The notes below the pieces were generated by a model. It was not told the origin of the DNA, did no database searches, and saw only the letters and a list, made by a program, of their open reading frames with translations. This document shows, piece by piece, positions 55,562-64,000 of a stretch of 64,000 bases of DNA. A program made the position numbers and the translations under genes. Where the stretch lies: NCBI RefSeq assembly GCF_003011925.2, contig NZ_PXXU01000010.1, forward strand, positions 20,023 through 84,022. Reading direction: 5' to 3'. Origin of the DNA: Nitrosomonas supralitoralis (lineage in GTDB: Bacteria; Pseudomonadota; Gammaproteobacteria; Burkholderiales; Nitrosomonadaceae). Position 1 is the stretch's first letter. Each line of letters opens with the position of its first letter.

Positions 55562-58500
55562 ATGAGCTATTCGTTCACAGAGAAAAAACGTATTCGAAAA
55601 AGTTTTGCTAAACGCGCGAGTGTTTTGCCAATTCCTTTTCTTCTTGCAACTCAATTAGAGTCCTATGCGGCTTTTTTGCAGGAAAATGTTGCACCTAGTA
55701 AACGTCGAAACCAAGGCCTGCAAGCGGCGTTTAACTCAATTTTTCCAATTGAAAGTCACACTAAAAATGCACGTCTAGATTTTATAAGTTATGAACTTGG
55801 TTTGCCAGTGTTTGATGTAAAGGAATGTCAGCAACGAGGATTAACTTACGCATCACCTTTGCGCGCAAGAGTTAGGCTGACGCTTATGGATAAGGAAATA
55901 TCCAAACCAACTGTTAAGGAAGTTAAAGAGCAAGAAGTTTACATGGGTGAGATCCCTTTGATGACTGAAACGGGATCTTTTGTTATCAATGGGACTGAAC
56001 GTGTGATTGTTTCTCAATTACATCGTTCTCCTGGTGTATTTTTTGAACACGATCGTGGTAAAACACATTCATCAGGAAAATTGTTATTCTCTGCACGAAT
56101 CATTCCATACCGTGGATCTTGGTTAGATTTTGAGTTTGATCCGAAAGACTGTTTGTATTTCAGGATAGACCGCCGTCGTAAAATGCCGGTTACTACGTTA
56201 CTGAAGGCAATTGGTTGCACCTCCGAGCAGATATTGAAAGATTTTTTTATCTTTGACTGCTTTCATTTTTCAGATAATGAAATACGATTTGAGCTCGTAC
56301 CGGAGCGCTTGCGTGGGGAAGTGGCAAGTTTCGATATTCTAACCAAAAGCAAAAAAGTTATTGTTCAAAAAGATAAGCGGATTACCGCTAAGCATATTCG
56401 AGAAATGCAAGAAGCTAAAATTGATCAGCTAGAAGTTCCAGAAGATTTCTTGTTGGGAAGAATATTGGCACAAAATATAGTTGATCAGGATACAGGTGAA
56501 ATAATAGCACAAGCCAATGATGAAATTAGTGAAGAAACATTGGTAAAATTCAGAGCAGGAAAAATAAAGAAAATTAATACGTTATATGTCAATGATCTTA
56601 ATCATGGTGCATATATTTCTCAGACTTTAAAGGTAGACGAAACAACTGACGAAATGAATGCGCAGATTGCAATATATCGCATGATGCGCCCTGGCGAGCC
56701 ACCGACGGAAGATGCTGTTAAAGCATTATTTGCAGGGTTGTTTTATTCGCCAGAACGTTACGACTTGTCCGTAGTTGGCAGGATGAAATTCAATCGTAGA
56801 GTAGGCAGAACTGAACTGACAGGCTCTCCGACGCTATCGAATGAAGATATTATCGCCGTGATTAAAATTCTGGTTGAGCTAAGAAATGGACGAGGTGAAA
56901 TTGATGATATTGATCATCTGGGCAATCGACGGGTTCGTTCAGTCGGTGAATTGGCAGAGAATCAGTTTAGATCAGGATTGGTGCGCGTTGAACGAGCAGT
57001 GAAAGAACGACTGAGTCAGGCGGAATCAGAGAATCTGATGCCTCATGATTTGATTAATGCAAAACCTGTTTCTGCGGCAGCCAGAGAATTCTTTGGATCC
57101 AGCCAATTATCACAATTTATGGATCAGACGAATCCATTGTCTGAAATTACGCATAAACGTCGTATTTCAGCATTGGGGCCTGGCGGATTGACACGCGAAA
57201 GAGCAGGCTTTGAAGTGCGCGATGTGCATCCCACACACTATGGAAGAGTTTGCCCAATTGAGACTCCCGAAGGACCTAATATTGGTCTTATTAATTCGTT
57301 GGCACTGTTCGCACGAACTAATGAGTATGGATTTATAGAAACGCCTTATAGTAGAGTAAAAAATTGCCAGGTGATTGATGAAATAGATTATTTATCGGCA
57401 ATTGAGGAAGGTAATTTTACGATTGCTCAAGCTAACGCTGAGCTTGATGATAATCATCGGTTTGTTAGTGAGATAGTTTCTTGTCGTCACAAAAATGAAT
57501 TTGCACTGTCTTCTCCGGAACGTATTGAATACGTGGATGTGGCGCCAGCGCAAATTGTATCAGTAGCGGCATCATTGATTCCATTTTTAGAGCATGATGA
57601 CGCAAATCGTGCCTTAATGGGTTCAAATATGCAGCGCCAAGCTGTTCCTTGTTTGCGTGCGGAGAAGCCACTCGTAGGCACAGGCATTGAGCGTGTCGTA
57701 GCACTGCATTCTGGTACTACTGTGAGGGCCAAGCGAGGAGGACTCGTTGATTATGTGGATGCGGGACGTATCGTTGTGCGTGTGCATGATATAGAGACGC
57801 ATATGGGGGAGGTTGGAGTTGATATTTATAACCTAATAAAATACACACGTTCCAATCAGAATACAAATATTAATCAACGCCCCTTAGTTAAGGTGGGCGA
57901 TAGCATTAGCAGGGATGATGTTATTGCCGATGGCGCATCTACTGATATGGGTGAGCTTGCATTAGGGCAAAACATGTTGGTGGCATTTATGCCATGGAAT
58001 GGCTATAACTTTGAAGATTCTATCTTGATTTCAGAACGCATCGTGGCCGAAGATCGTTTTACTTCCATACACATTGAAGAATTGTCGGTTGTGAGCCGGG
58101 ATACCAAGTTAGGTACGGAAGAGATTACAGCAGATATTCCGAATCTATCTGAGCATCAGTTGGGACGTCTCGATGAATCAGGTATTGTTTATATTGGTGC
58201 GGAAGTTGAAGCAGGTGATGTGCTGGTTGGGAAGGTTACACCAAAAGGCGAAACGCAGTTAACTCCAGAAGAGAAATTGTTGCGAGCTATTTTTGGTGAG
58301 AAAGCATCCGATGTAAAAGATACCTCGCTTCGAGTGCCATCAGGAATCTCTGGTACTGTAATTGATGTGCAAGTGTTCACCCGGGAAGGTATTGAGCGTG
58401 ATAAAAGAGCTCAAAAAATTATTGATGATGAACTTGATCGCTATAAAAAAGATTTGACAGATCAGATGCGTATTGTGGAGGAAGATGCATTTGCTCGTCT

Positions 58501-59635
58501 TGAGCGCTTATTGATTGGTAAAGTAGCTACAGGAGGACCAAATAAGCTAGCAAAAGGGAAAGAAATTACTGCTGAATATCTAAAAAGTTTTGATCCGCAT
58601 TATTGGTTCGATATTCGTTTGGCCGATGAGGATGCGAGTATGCAATTAGAACAAGTACGTGAGAGTATGGCACAAAAACGCAAGGCATTTGATGTTGCGT
58701 TTGAAGAGAAAAAGAAAAAGCTTACTCAAGGCGATGAATTGGCCCCGGGTGTGCAAAAGATGGTCAAGATTTATATTGCCGTAAAGAGACGCTTACAACC
58801 AGGTGATAAGATGGCAGGACGGCATGGTAATAAGGGCGTAATTTCCAAAATTGTACCTTTGGAAGATATGCCTTATATGGCTGACGGAACGCCTGTTGAT
58901 GTGGTATTGAATCCTTTGGGGGTGCCTTCTCGAATGAATGTAGGGCAAATTCTTGAAGTGCATTTAGGATGGGCAGCAAAAGGCCTTGGCAAGAAAATCG
59001 ATGGGATGCTAAGGACACAGCAGAATGTTAATGAAATCAGAGAGTTTCTCGATCAGATTTATAATGGCAGTGGTAAGAGAGAAGATATATCCTCACTAGA
59101 GGACCTAGAAATCCTATCATTGGCTGGAAATTTAACGGCAGGAGTTCCTTTTGCTACTCCAGTATTTGATGGTGCAACAGAGAAAGAAATTAAAGACATG
59201 CTGGAGTTGGCTGGTTTGCCAAGATCGGGTCAAGTCACATTATATGATGGTCGAACTGGAGAAGCATTTGATCGATCAGTTACAGTTGGATATATGCACG
59301 TTCTGAAGCTTCATCATCTGGTGGATGATAAGATGCATGCACGTTCAACAGGTCCTTACAGTTTAGTGACCCAGCAACCATTAGGTGGCAAAGCGCAATT
59401 TGGTGGACAACGTTTTGGTGAGATGGAAGTTTGGGCATTGGAGGCATATGGTGCTGCTTATACCTTACAGGAAATGCTAACTGTCAAATCGGATGATGTT
59501 GCTGGACGTACTAAAGTTTATGAAAGTATTGTTAAGGGTGATCATAAGATTGATGCTGGAATGCCGGAGTCATTTAATGTATTAGTAAAAGAAATACGTT
59601 CACTGGGTATGGATATCGATTTGGAACAAAACTAA
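55562..59635 (+). CDS. rpoB: RNA polymerase beta subunit
   Basis: RpoB (1357 residues from ATG 55562; E. coli 1342) forms one jaw of the enzyme and the rifampicin pocket. The start is set by GGAGAAAACTC upstream; an in-frame codon at 55487 adds 25 atypical residues. The rifampicin region is wild-type in appearance: [23 protein letters not shown] and [18 protein letters not shown]. The C-terminal clamp has [24 protein letters not shown]. rpoC follows after 104 bases. Confidence 0.98.
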   Translation: MSYSFTEKKRIRKSFAKRASVLPIPFLLATQLESYAAFLQENVAPSKRRNQGLQAAFNSIFPIESHTKNARLDFISYELGLPVFDVKECQQRGLTYASPLRARVRLTLMDKEISKPTVKEVKEQEVYMGEIPLMTETGSFVINGTERVIVSQLHRSPGVFFEHDRGKTHSSGKLLFSARIIPYRGSWLDFEFDPKDCLYFRIDRRRKMPVTTLLKAIGCTSEQILKDFFIFDCFHFSDNEIRFELVPERLRGEVASFDILTKSKKVIVQKDKRITAKHIREMQEAKIDQLEVPEDFLLGRILAQNIVDQDTGEIIAQANDEISEETLVKFRAGKIKKINTLYVNDLNHGAYISQTLKVDETTDEMNAQIAIYRMMRPGEPPTEDAVKALFAGLFYSPERYDLSVVGRMKFNRRVGRTELTGSPTLSNEDIIAVIKILVELRNGRGEIDDIDHLGNRRVRSVGELAENQFRSGLVRVERAVKERLSQAESENLMPHDLINAKPVSAAAREFFGSSQLSQFMDQTNPLSEITHKRRISALGPGGLTRERAGFEVRDVHPTHYGRVCPIETPEGPNIGLINSLALFARTNEYGFIETPYSRVKNCQVIDEIDYLSAIEEGNFTIAQANAELDDNHRFVSEIVSCRHKNEFALSSPERIEYVDVAPAQIVSVAASLIPFLEHDDANRALMGSNMQRQAVPCLRAEKPLVGTGIERVVALHSGTTVRAKRGGLVDYVDAGRIVVRVHDIETHMGEVGVDIYNLIKYTRSNQNTNINQRPLVKVGDSISRDDVIADGASTDMGELALGQNMLVAFMPWNGYNFEDSILISERIVAEDRFTSIHIEELSVVSRDTKLGTEEITADIPNLSEHQLGRLDESGIVYIGAEVEAGDVLVGKVTPKGETQLTPEEKLLRAIFGEKASDVKDTSLRVPSGISGTVIDVQVFTREGIERDKRAQKIIDDELDRYKKDLTDQMRIVEEDAFARLERLLIGKVATGGPNKLAKGKEITAEYLKSFDPHYWFDIRLADEDASMQLEQVRESMAQKRKAFDVAFEEKKKKLTQGDELAPGVQKMVKIYIAVKRRLQPGDKMAGRHGNKGVISKIVPLEDMPYMADGTPVDVVLNPLGVPSRMNVGQILEVHLGWAAKGLGKKIDGMLRTQQNVNEIREFLDQIYNGSGKREDISSLEDLEILSLAGNLTAGVPFATPVFDGATEKEIKDMLELAGLPRSGQVTLYDGRTGEAFDRSVTVGYMHVLKLHHLVDDKMHARSTGPYSLVTQQPLGGKAQFGGQRFGEMEVWALEAYGAAYTLQEMLTVKSDDVAGRTKVYESIVKGDHKIDAGMPESFNVLVKEIRSLGMDIDLEQN

Positions 59636-59739
59636 TTGTTTCAAAGACAGGGATGATTGATCGGTTTTGTTCCTGTCATTGATATATTTCATAAATTACA
59701 TAAAAATTTTTATTGCCCCCTGATTTACAGGAGTGACAA

Positions 59740-62700
59740 ATGAAAGCACTATTAGATCTATTTAAACAAGTTACTCACAAAGAAGAGTTCGATGCCATAA
59801 AAATTGGACTTGCTTCTCCTGAGAAAATTCGCTCTTGGTCTTATGGAGAAGTAAAGAAGCCTGAGACGATTAATTATCGCACCTTTAAACCAGAGAGAGA
59901 TGGTTTGTTTTGTGCCAAGATTTTTGGTCCAGTTAAGGATTATGAGTGTTTATGCGGTAAGTATAAGCGCCTTAAGCATCGTGGTGTTATTTGCGAAAAG
60001 TGTGGCGTTGAAGTGACTTTGTCGAAAGTACGTCGTGAGCGTATGGGTCATATCGAACTAGCTTCACCGGTTTCACATATCTGGTTTTTAAAATCTCTGC
60101 CTTCTCGCTTGGGTATGGTGTTGGACATGACTTTGCGTGATATTGAACGCATACTTTATTTTGAAGCTTATGTAGTTACTGACCCTGGCATGACACCTTT
60201 GACACGTTGTCAGTTGTTGACAGAAGAAGATTATTTAATAAAAACAGAAGAATATGGAGATGACTTCAGTGCCAGTATGGGGGCAGAAGGCATTCGTGAT
60301 CTACTGAGCAATCTTGACATTAGCACTGAGATAGAAAATCTGCGGCGCGAGATGGAAAGTACCGGCTCGGAAACAAAGATTAAGAAAATTTCTAAGCGCC
60401 TTAAGCTATTGGAAGCATTCAATAAATCAGGTATTAAGCCACAGTGGATGGTTTTGACTGTGTTACCAGTCTTGCCACCGGATCTTCGTCCGTTGGTGCC
60501 ATTAGATGGAGGGCGTTTTGCGACCTCGGACTTGAATGATTTATATCGTCGGGTTATCAATCGTAATAATCGATTAAAACGGTTGCTAGAATTAAAAGCA
60601 CCGGAGATTATTGTTCGTAATGAGAAGCGCATGCTGCAAGAAGCAGTTGATTCATTGTTGGATAATGGTCGTCGAGGTAAAGCTATGACAGGTGCTAATA
60701 AGCGAGCACTTAAGTCATTGGCGGATATGATCAAAGGTAAAGGCGGTCGTTTTCGACAGAACCTGCTAGGTAAACGTGTGGATTATTCTGGTCGTTCAGT
60801 TATCGTTGTTGGACCTCAACTCAAGCTCCATCAATGTGGATTGCCTAAGAAAATGGCGTTAGAATTATTCAAACCTTTTATTTTCAATAAGTTAGAGTTA
60901 ATGGGGATTGCAAGTACCATAAAAGCAGCCAAGCGCGAAGTTGAAAATGAAACTGCAGTTGTGTGGGATATTCTGGAAGATGTTATTCGTGAACACCCCG
61001 TTATGTTGAATCGTGCACCTACTCTTCATAGGCTGGGTATTCAGGCCTTTGAGCCAGTTCTGGTAGAAGGCAAGGCAATCCAATTACACCCATTAGTTTG
61101 TGCTGCATTTAATGCTGATTTTGATGGCGACCAAATGGCTGTTCACGTACCGCTCTCATTAGAAGCGCAAATGGAATGCCGAACATTAATGATGTCTACC
61201 AATAATGTTTTATCTCCAGCTAATGGAGAACCGATTATAGTACCATCTCAAGATATCGTGCTAGGCCTTTACTATACAACCAGAGAGAAAGTGGGAGCCC
61301 GTGGGGAAGGCATGCTGTTTCAGGATGTCAGCGAAGTGTCACGAGCTTATGAAAGTAGAAATGTAGAACTTAATGCAAGAATTACGGTTAGGATCAAGGA
61401 GTATGGCATCAACACAGATGGCGAACGATACGAGAAGATTACTCGCTATGAAACAACAGTAGGTAGAACATTACTATTTGAGATTTTTCCTCCTGGGCTG
61501 CCATTCTCACTGCTTAATAAGACACTAAAAAAGAAAGAAATATCAAAGCTTATTAATGCGAGTTTTAGACGCTGTGGGTTGCGAGAGACAGTTATTTTTG
61601 CTGATAAGCTCATGTATGCTGGATTTACTTATGCAACGCGAGCCGGTATTTCTATTTGTGCGGACGATATGTTGATACCAACTCAAAAAAGCGACATTAT
61701 TGCTGAGGCGGAGCAGGAAGTAAAAGAAATTGAAGGGCAATATACATCAGGTTTGGTGACGCAAGGTGAGCGCTATAACAAAGTTGTGGATATTTGGGGG
61801 CGAGCCGGGGATCAAGTCGCGAAAGCCATGATGAATCAACTTGGTGTAGAGCCTGTATTTGATCAGTCGAGTGGGGAAATTCAGCTCGACGAGACAGGCA
61901 AACAGTTGACGCAAGAATCGTTCAATTCAATATATATGATGGCGGATTCGGGTGCTCGTGGATCGGCGGCGCAAATACGCCAGCTATCAGGTATGCGTGG
62001 ATTGATGGCAAAACCGGATGGCTCGATTATTGAAACGCCAATTACCGCTAACTTCCGTGAGGGTTTAAATGTTTTGCAGTATTTTATTTCGACTCATGGC
62101 GCAAGAAAGGGGTTGGCAGACACAGCATTAAAAACCGCCAATTCAGGTTATTTGACTCGGCGGTTAGTTGACGTTACTCAAGATTTAGTGGTTATAGAAG
62201 AAGACTGTAACACAGGTAGCGGCGTAGTTATGAAAGCTCTGGTGGAAGGTGGTGAAATTATTGAAGCCTTGCGCGAGCGGATACTTGGGAGAGTTGTTGC
62301 TAACGATGTTGTTAATTCTGAAAATCAGGAAGTGGTTTTTGCATCGGGAGTGTTGTTGGATGAAGATTCCGTCGATTTAATTGAATCATTAGGTATTGAT
62401 GAAGTAAAAGTTCGTACACCACTTACCTGTGAAACTCGATATGGTTTGTGTGCGAAGTGCTATGGGCGGGATTTGGGACGCGGTACTCCGGTCAATGTGG
62501 GAGAGGCGGTAGGGGTTATTGCTGCCCAATCAATTGGTGAACCGGGCACGCAATTAACAATGCGCACCTTCCATATTGGTGGAGCAGCATCTAGAACCGC
62601 TGTGGTGAGTCAAGTAGAAAGTAAGTCAAGTGGTACAGTAAATTATTCTCCTACGATGAGGTATGTAACTAATACTCAGAATGAATTGATAGCCATTTCG

Positions 62701-63942
62701 CGAAGCGGAGAAATTATTATCCAGGATGAAAATGGCCGTGAGCGTGAAAGACATAAAGCCTCTTATGGTGCAACATTGCTGGTACGTGATGGCGAAGTGG
62801 TCAAGGCAGGACAGATATTAACCACGTGGGATCCGCATACTCGTCCCATAATCACTGAATATACCGGTAAAGTGCGGTTTGAGAATGTTGAAGAGGGTGT
62901 AACTGTAGCGAAACAAATTGATGAGGTTACTGGATTGTCGACCTTGGTAGTTATTGATCCAAAACGTCGAGGAGTCATGCAATCAAAAGGCTTGCGCCCA
63001 CTAGTGAAGTTTTTAGATGACGATGGAAATGAAATAAAAATGCTCGGCGGTAATCAACCCGTAAGCATAACCTTTCAGATCGGCTGTATTATTACGGTAC
63101 GAGATGGTCAGCAAGTTAGTGTTGGCGAGGTATTGGCAAGAATTCCACAAGAAACTTCTAAAACGCGCGATATTACAGGTGGTCTGCCGCGTGTGGCAGA
63201 ATTATTTGAAGCAAGAGCACCAAAAGATGCGGGCATGTTGGCAGAAGTTACGGGTATTGTTTCTTTCGGCAAGGATACCAAAGGTAAACAAAGGTTAGTT
63301 ATCACAGATCTTGAAGAAATTGTGCATGAATATTTAATACCGAAAGATAAGCACGTAATGGCACATGATGGACAAGTAGTGAATAAAGGCGAAATTATTG
63401 TCGATGGCCCGGCTGATCCACGTGATATCCTTCGTTTGCAAGGTGTTGAAGCATTAGCGCGGTATATTACGGATGAAGTTCAAGATGTATATCGATTGCA
63501 GGGTGTTAGAATAAATGACAAGCATATTGAAGTTATTGTGCGTCAAATGCTAAGACGAGTACAGATTACTAATGCTGGTGATTCAATATTTATTCAGGGT
63601 GAGCAGGTAGAGCGTGCCGATTTGCTCGTTGAGAACGAGCGATTAATTGCCGAGAAGAAAATGCCAGCCACTTATGAATTTATGCTGTTGGGTATTACTA
63701 AAGCATCATTATCCACGGATTCATTTATTTCTGCGGCGTCATTCCAGGAAACGACACGAGTATTGACTGAAGCTGCTATCATGGGCAAGAAAGATGATTT
63801 ACGTGGATTAAAAGAGAATGTTATAGTTGGCAGATTGGTTCCCGCAGGTACGGGATTATCTTTTCACAGTAAGAGAAAAAAACAAGGAAAAATACCTGAA
63901 ATAAATGTTGATACAAGTATTTCAATAAATAGCACTGTTTAG
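59740..63942 (+). CDS. rpoC: RNA polymerase beta' subunit
   Basis: RpoC (1400 residues, near the E. coli 1407) holds the catalytic magnesium. The N-terminal zinc site is [20 protein letters not shown], the active centre [12 protein letters not shown], and the second zinc set [11 protein letters not shown]. The trigger loop follows in the region with [19 protein letters not shown]. The ATG follows ACAGGAGTGACAA. No frame interruption is seen. Confidence 0.98.
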   Translation: MKALLDLFKQVTHKEEFDAIKIGLASPEKIRSWSYGEVKKPETINYRTFKPERDGLFCAKIFGPVKDYECLCGKYKRLKHRGVICEKCGVEVTLSKVRRERMGHIELASPVSHIWFLKSLPSRLGMVLDMTLRDIERILYFEAYVVTDPGMTPLTRCQLLTEEDYLIKTEEYGDDFSASMGAEGIRDLLSNLDISTEIENLRREMESTGSETKIKKISKRLKLLEAFNKSGIKPQWMVLTVLPVLPPDLRPLVPLDGGRFATSDLNDLYRRVINRNNRLKRLLELKAPEIIVRNEKRMLQEAVDSLLDNGRRGKAMTGANKRALKSLADMIKGKGGRFRQNLLGKRVDYSGRSVIVVGPQLKLHQCGLPKKMALELFKPFIFNKLELMGIASTIKAAKREVENETAVVWDILEDVIREHPVMLNRAPTLHRLGIQAFEPVLVEGKAIQLHPLVCAAFNADFDGDQMAVHVPLSLEAQMECRTLMMSTNNVLSPANGEPIIVPSQDIVLGLYYTTREKVGARGEGMLFQDVSEVSRAYESRNVELNARITVRIKEYGINTDGERYEKITRYETTVGRTLLFEIFPPGLPFSLLNKTLKKKEISKLINASFRRCGLRETVIFADKLMYAGFTYATRAGISICADDMLIPTQKSDIIAEAEQEVKEIEGQYTSGLVTQGERYNKVVDIWGRAGDQVAKAMMNQLGVEPVFDQSSGEIQLDETGKQLTQESFNSIYMMADSGARGSAAQIRQLSGMRGLMAKPDGSIIETPITANFREGLNVLQYFISTHGARKGLADTALKTANSGYLTRRLVDVTQDLVVIEEDCNTGSGVVMKALVEGGEIIEALRERILGRVVANDVVNSENQEVVFASGVLLDEDSVDLIESLGIDEVKVRTPLTCETRYGLCAKCYGRDLGRGTPVNVGEAVGVIAAQSIGEPGTQLTMRTFHIGGAASRTAVVSQVESKSSGTVNYSPTMRYVTNTQNELIAISRSGEIIIQDENGRERERHKASYGATLLVRDGEVVKAGQILTTWDPHTRPIITEYTGKVRFENVEEGVTVAKQIDEVTGLSTLVVIDPKRRGVMQSKGLRPLVKFLDDDGNEIKMLGGNQPVSITFQIGCIITVRDGQQVSVGEVLARIPQETSKTRDITGGLPRVAELFEARAPKDAGMLAEVTGIVSFGKDTKGKQRLVITDLEEIVHEYLIPKDKHVMAHDGQVVNKGEIIVDGPADPRDILRLQGVEALARYITDEVQDVYRLQGVRINDKHIEVIVRQMLRRVQITNAGDSIFIQGEQVERADLLVENERLIAEKKMPATYEFMLLGITKASLSTDSFISAASFQETTRVLTEAAIMGKKDDLRGLKENVIVGRLVPAGTGLSFHSKRKKQGKIPEINVDTSISINSTV

Positions 63943-64000
63943 AATTGAAAGGTCAGTATGTATTCCTGTAACCTTAATCGCGCATACAGCTTGACAGTAA
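63943..64000. other. downstream flank of rpoC, cut by the window
   Basis: The 58 bases contain a TTGACA at 63991-63996, which could be the -35 of a promoter for the next unit, but the -10 lies outside. No gene start is recognisable, so whether rpsL-rpsG-fusA follows cannot be decided. Confidence 0.3.

Noticed and set aside
60231..60734. A 167-codon open frame on the minus strand inside rpoC
   Set aside because: It lies wholly opposite a clearly conserved gene, has no ribosome-binding site, and its length follows from the codon pattern of rpoC.

Overview
The window reads as one chromosomal stretch of a betaproteobacterium. An ammonia-oxidising Nitrosomonas-type organism is my best inference. 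It rests on gene order (secE-nusG-rplKAJL-rpoBC behind a tRNA-tuf unit, pilMNOPQ, bioBFHCD, rhodanese-grxC-secB-gpsA), on the AT-rich base composition, and on genes that suit an autotroph: an exported beta-carbonic anhydrase and a glycolate oxidase/tartronate semialdehyde reductase cluster. No ammonia-oxidation gene lies in the window, so the genus is not proven. There is no CRISPR array, insertion sequence, prophage or rRNA gene.

Layout. 1-11264: the end of the S10 operon, the spc operon and the alpha operon, from a truncated rpsS to rplQ, including secY, infA, rpmJ and rpoA. 11329-14899: birA, coaX, engB, an intergenic region with strong RNA-structure signals, and hemB. 14905-22416: penicillin-binding protein 1A on the minus strand, then the type IV pilus assembly operon pilMNOPQ. 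22423-28228: trmL and comF on the minus strand, then the biotin operon bioBFHCD, which is visibly richer in GC than the ribosomal genes. 28333-35503: an accessory stretch with an FRG-domain protein, a DUF3175 protein, an unrecognised protein, a Tat-signal beta-carbonic anhydrase, three small proteins, an EAL-HDOD protein with a degenerate EAL domain, and a decayed CPBP-type membrane protease gene. 35504-40208: tartronate semialdehyde reductase and glcDEF. 40440-43156: rhodanese-like protein, glutaredoxin, secB, an SH3 protein and gpsA. 43398-49953: HU, two tRNAs, ppiD, fabI, and a peptide-transport binding protein with one permease. 50092-63942: tRNA-Tyr, -Gly, -Thr, tuf, tRNA-Trp, secE, nusG, rplKAJL and rpoBC.

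Most of the window is growth machinery: ribosome, RNA polymerase, translocon (SecY, SecE, SecB), and the biotin, coenzyme A, haem and fatty-acid steps. The least explained parts are the engB-hemB intergenic region, which looks like a small RNA with C-rich loops and its own terminator on the minus strand, and the accessory stretch at 28-35 kb. The ribosomal and RNA-polymerase clusters are often adjacent in betaproteobacteria; here about 39 kb of unrelated genes separates rplQ from the tRNA-tuf-rpoBC unit.
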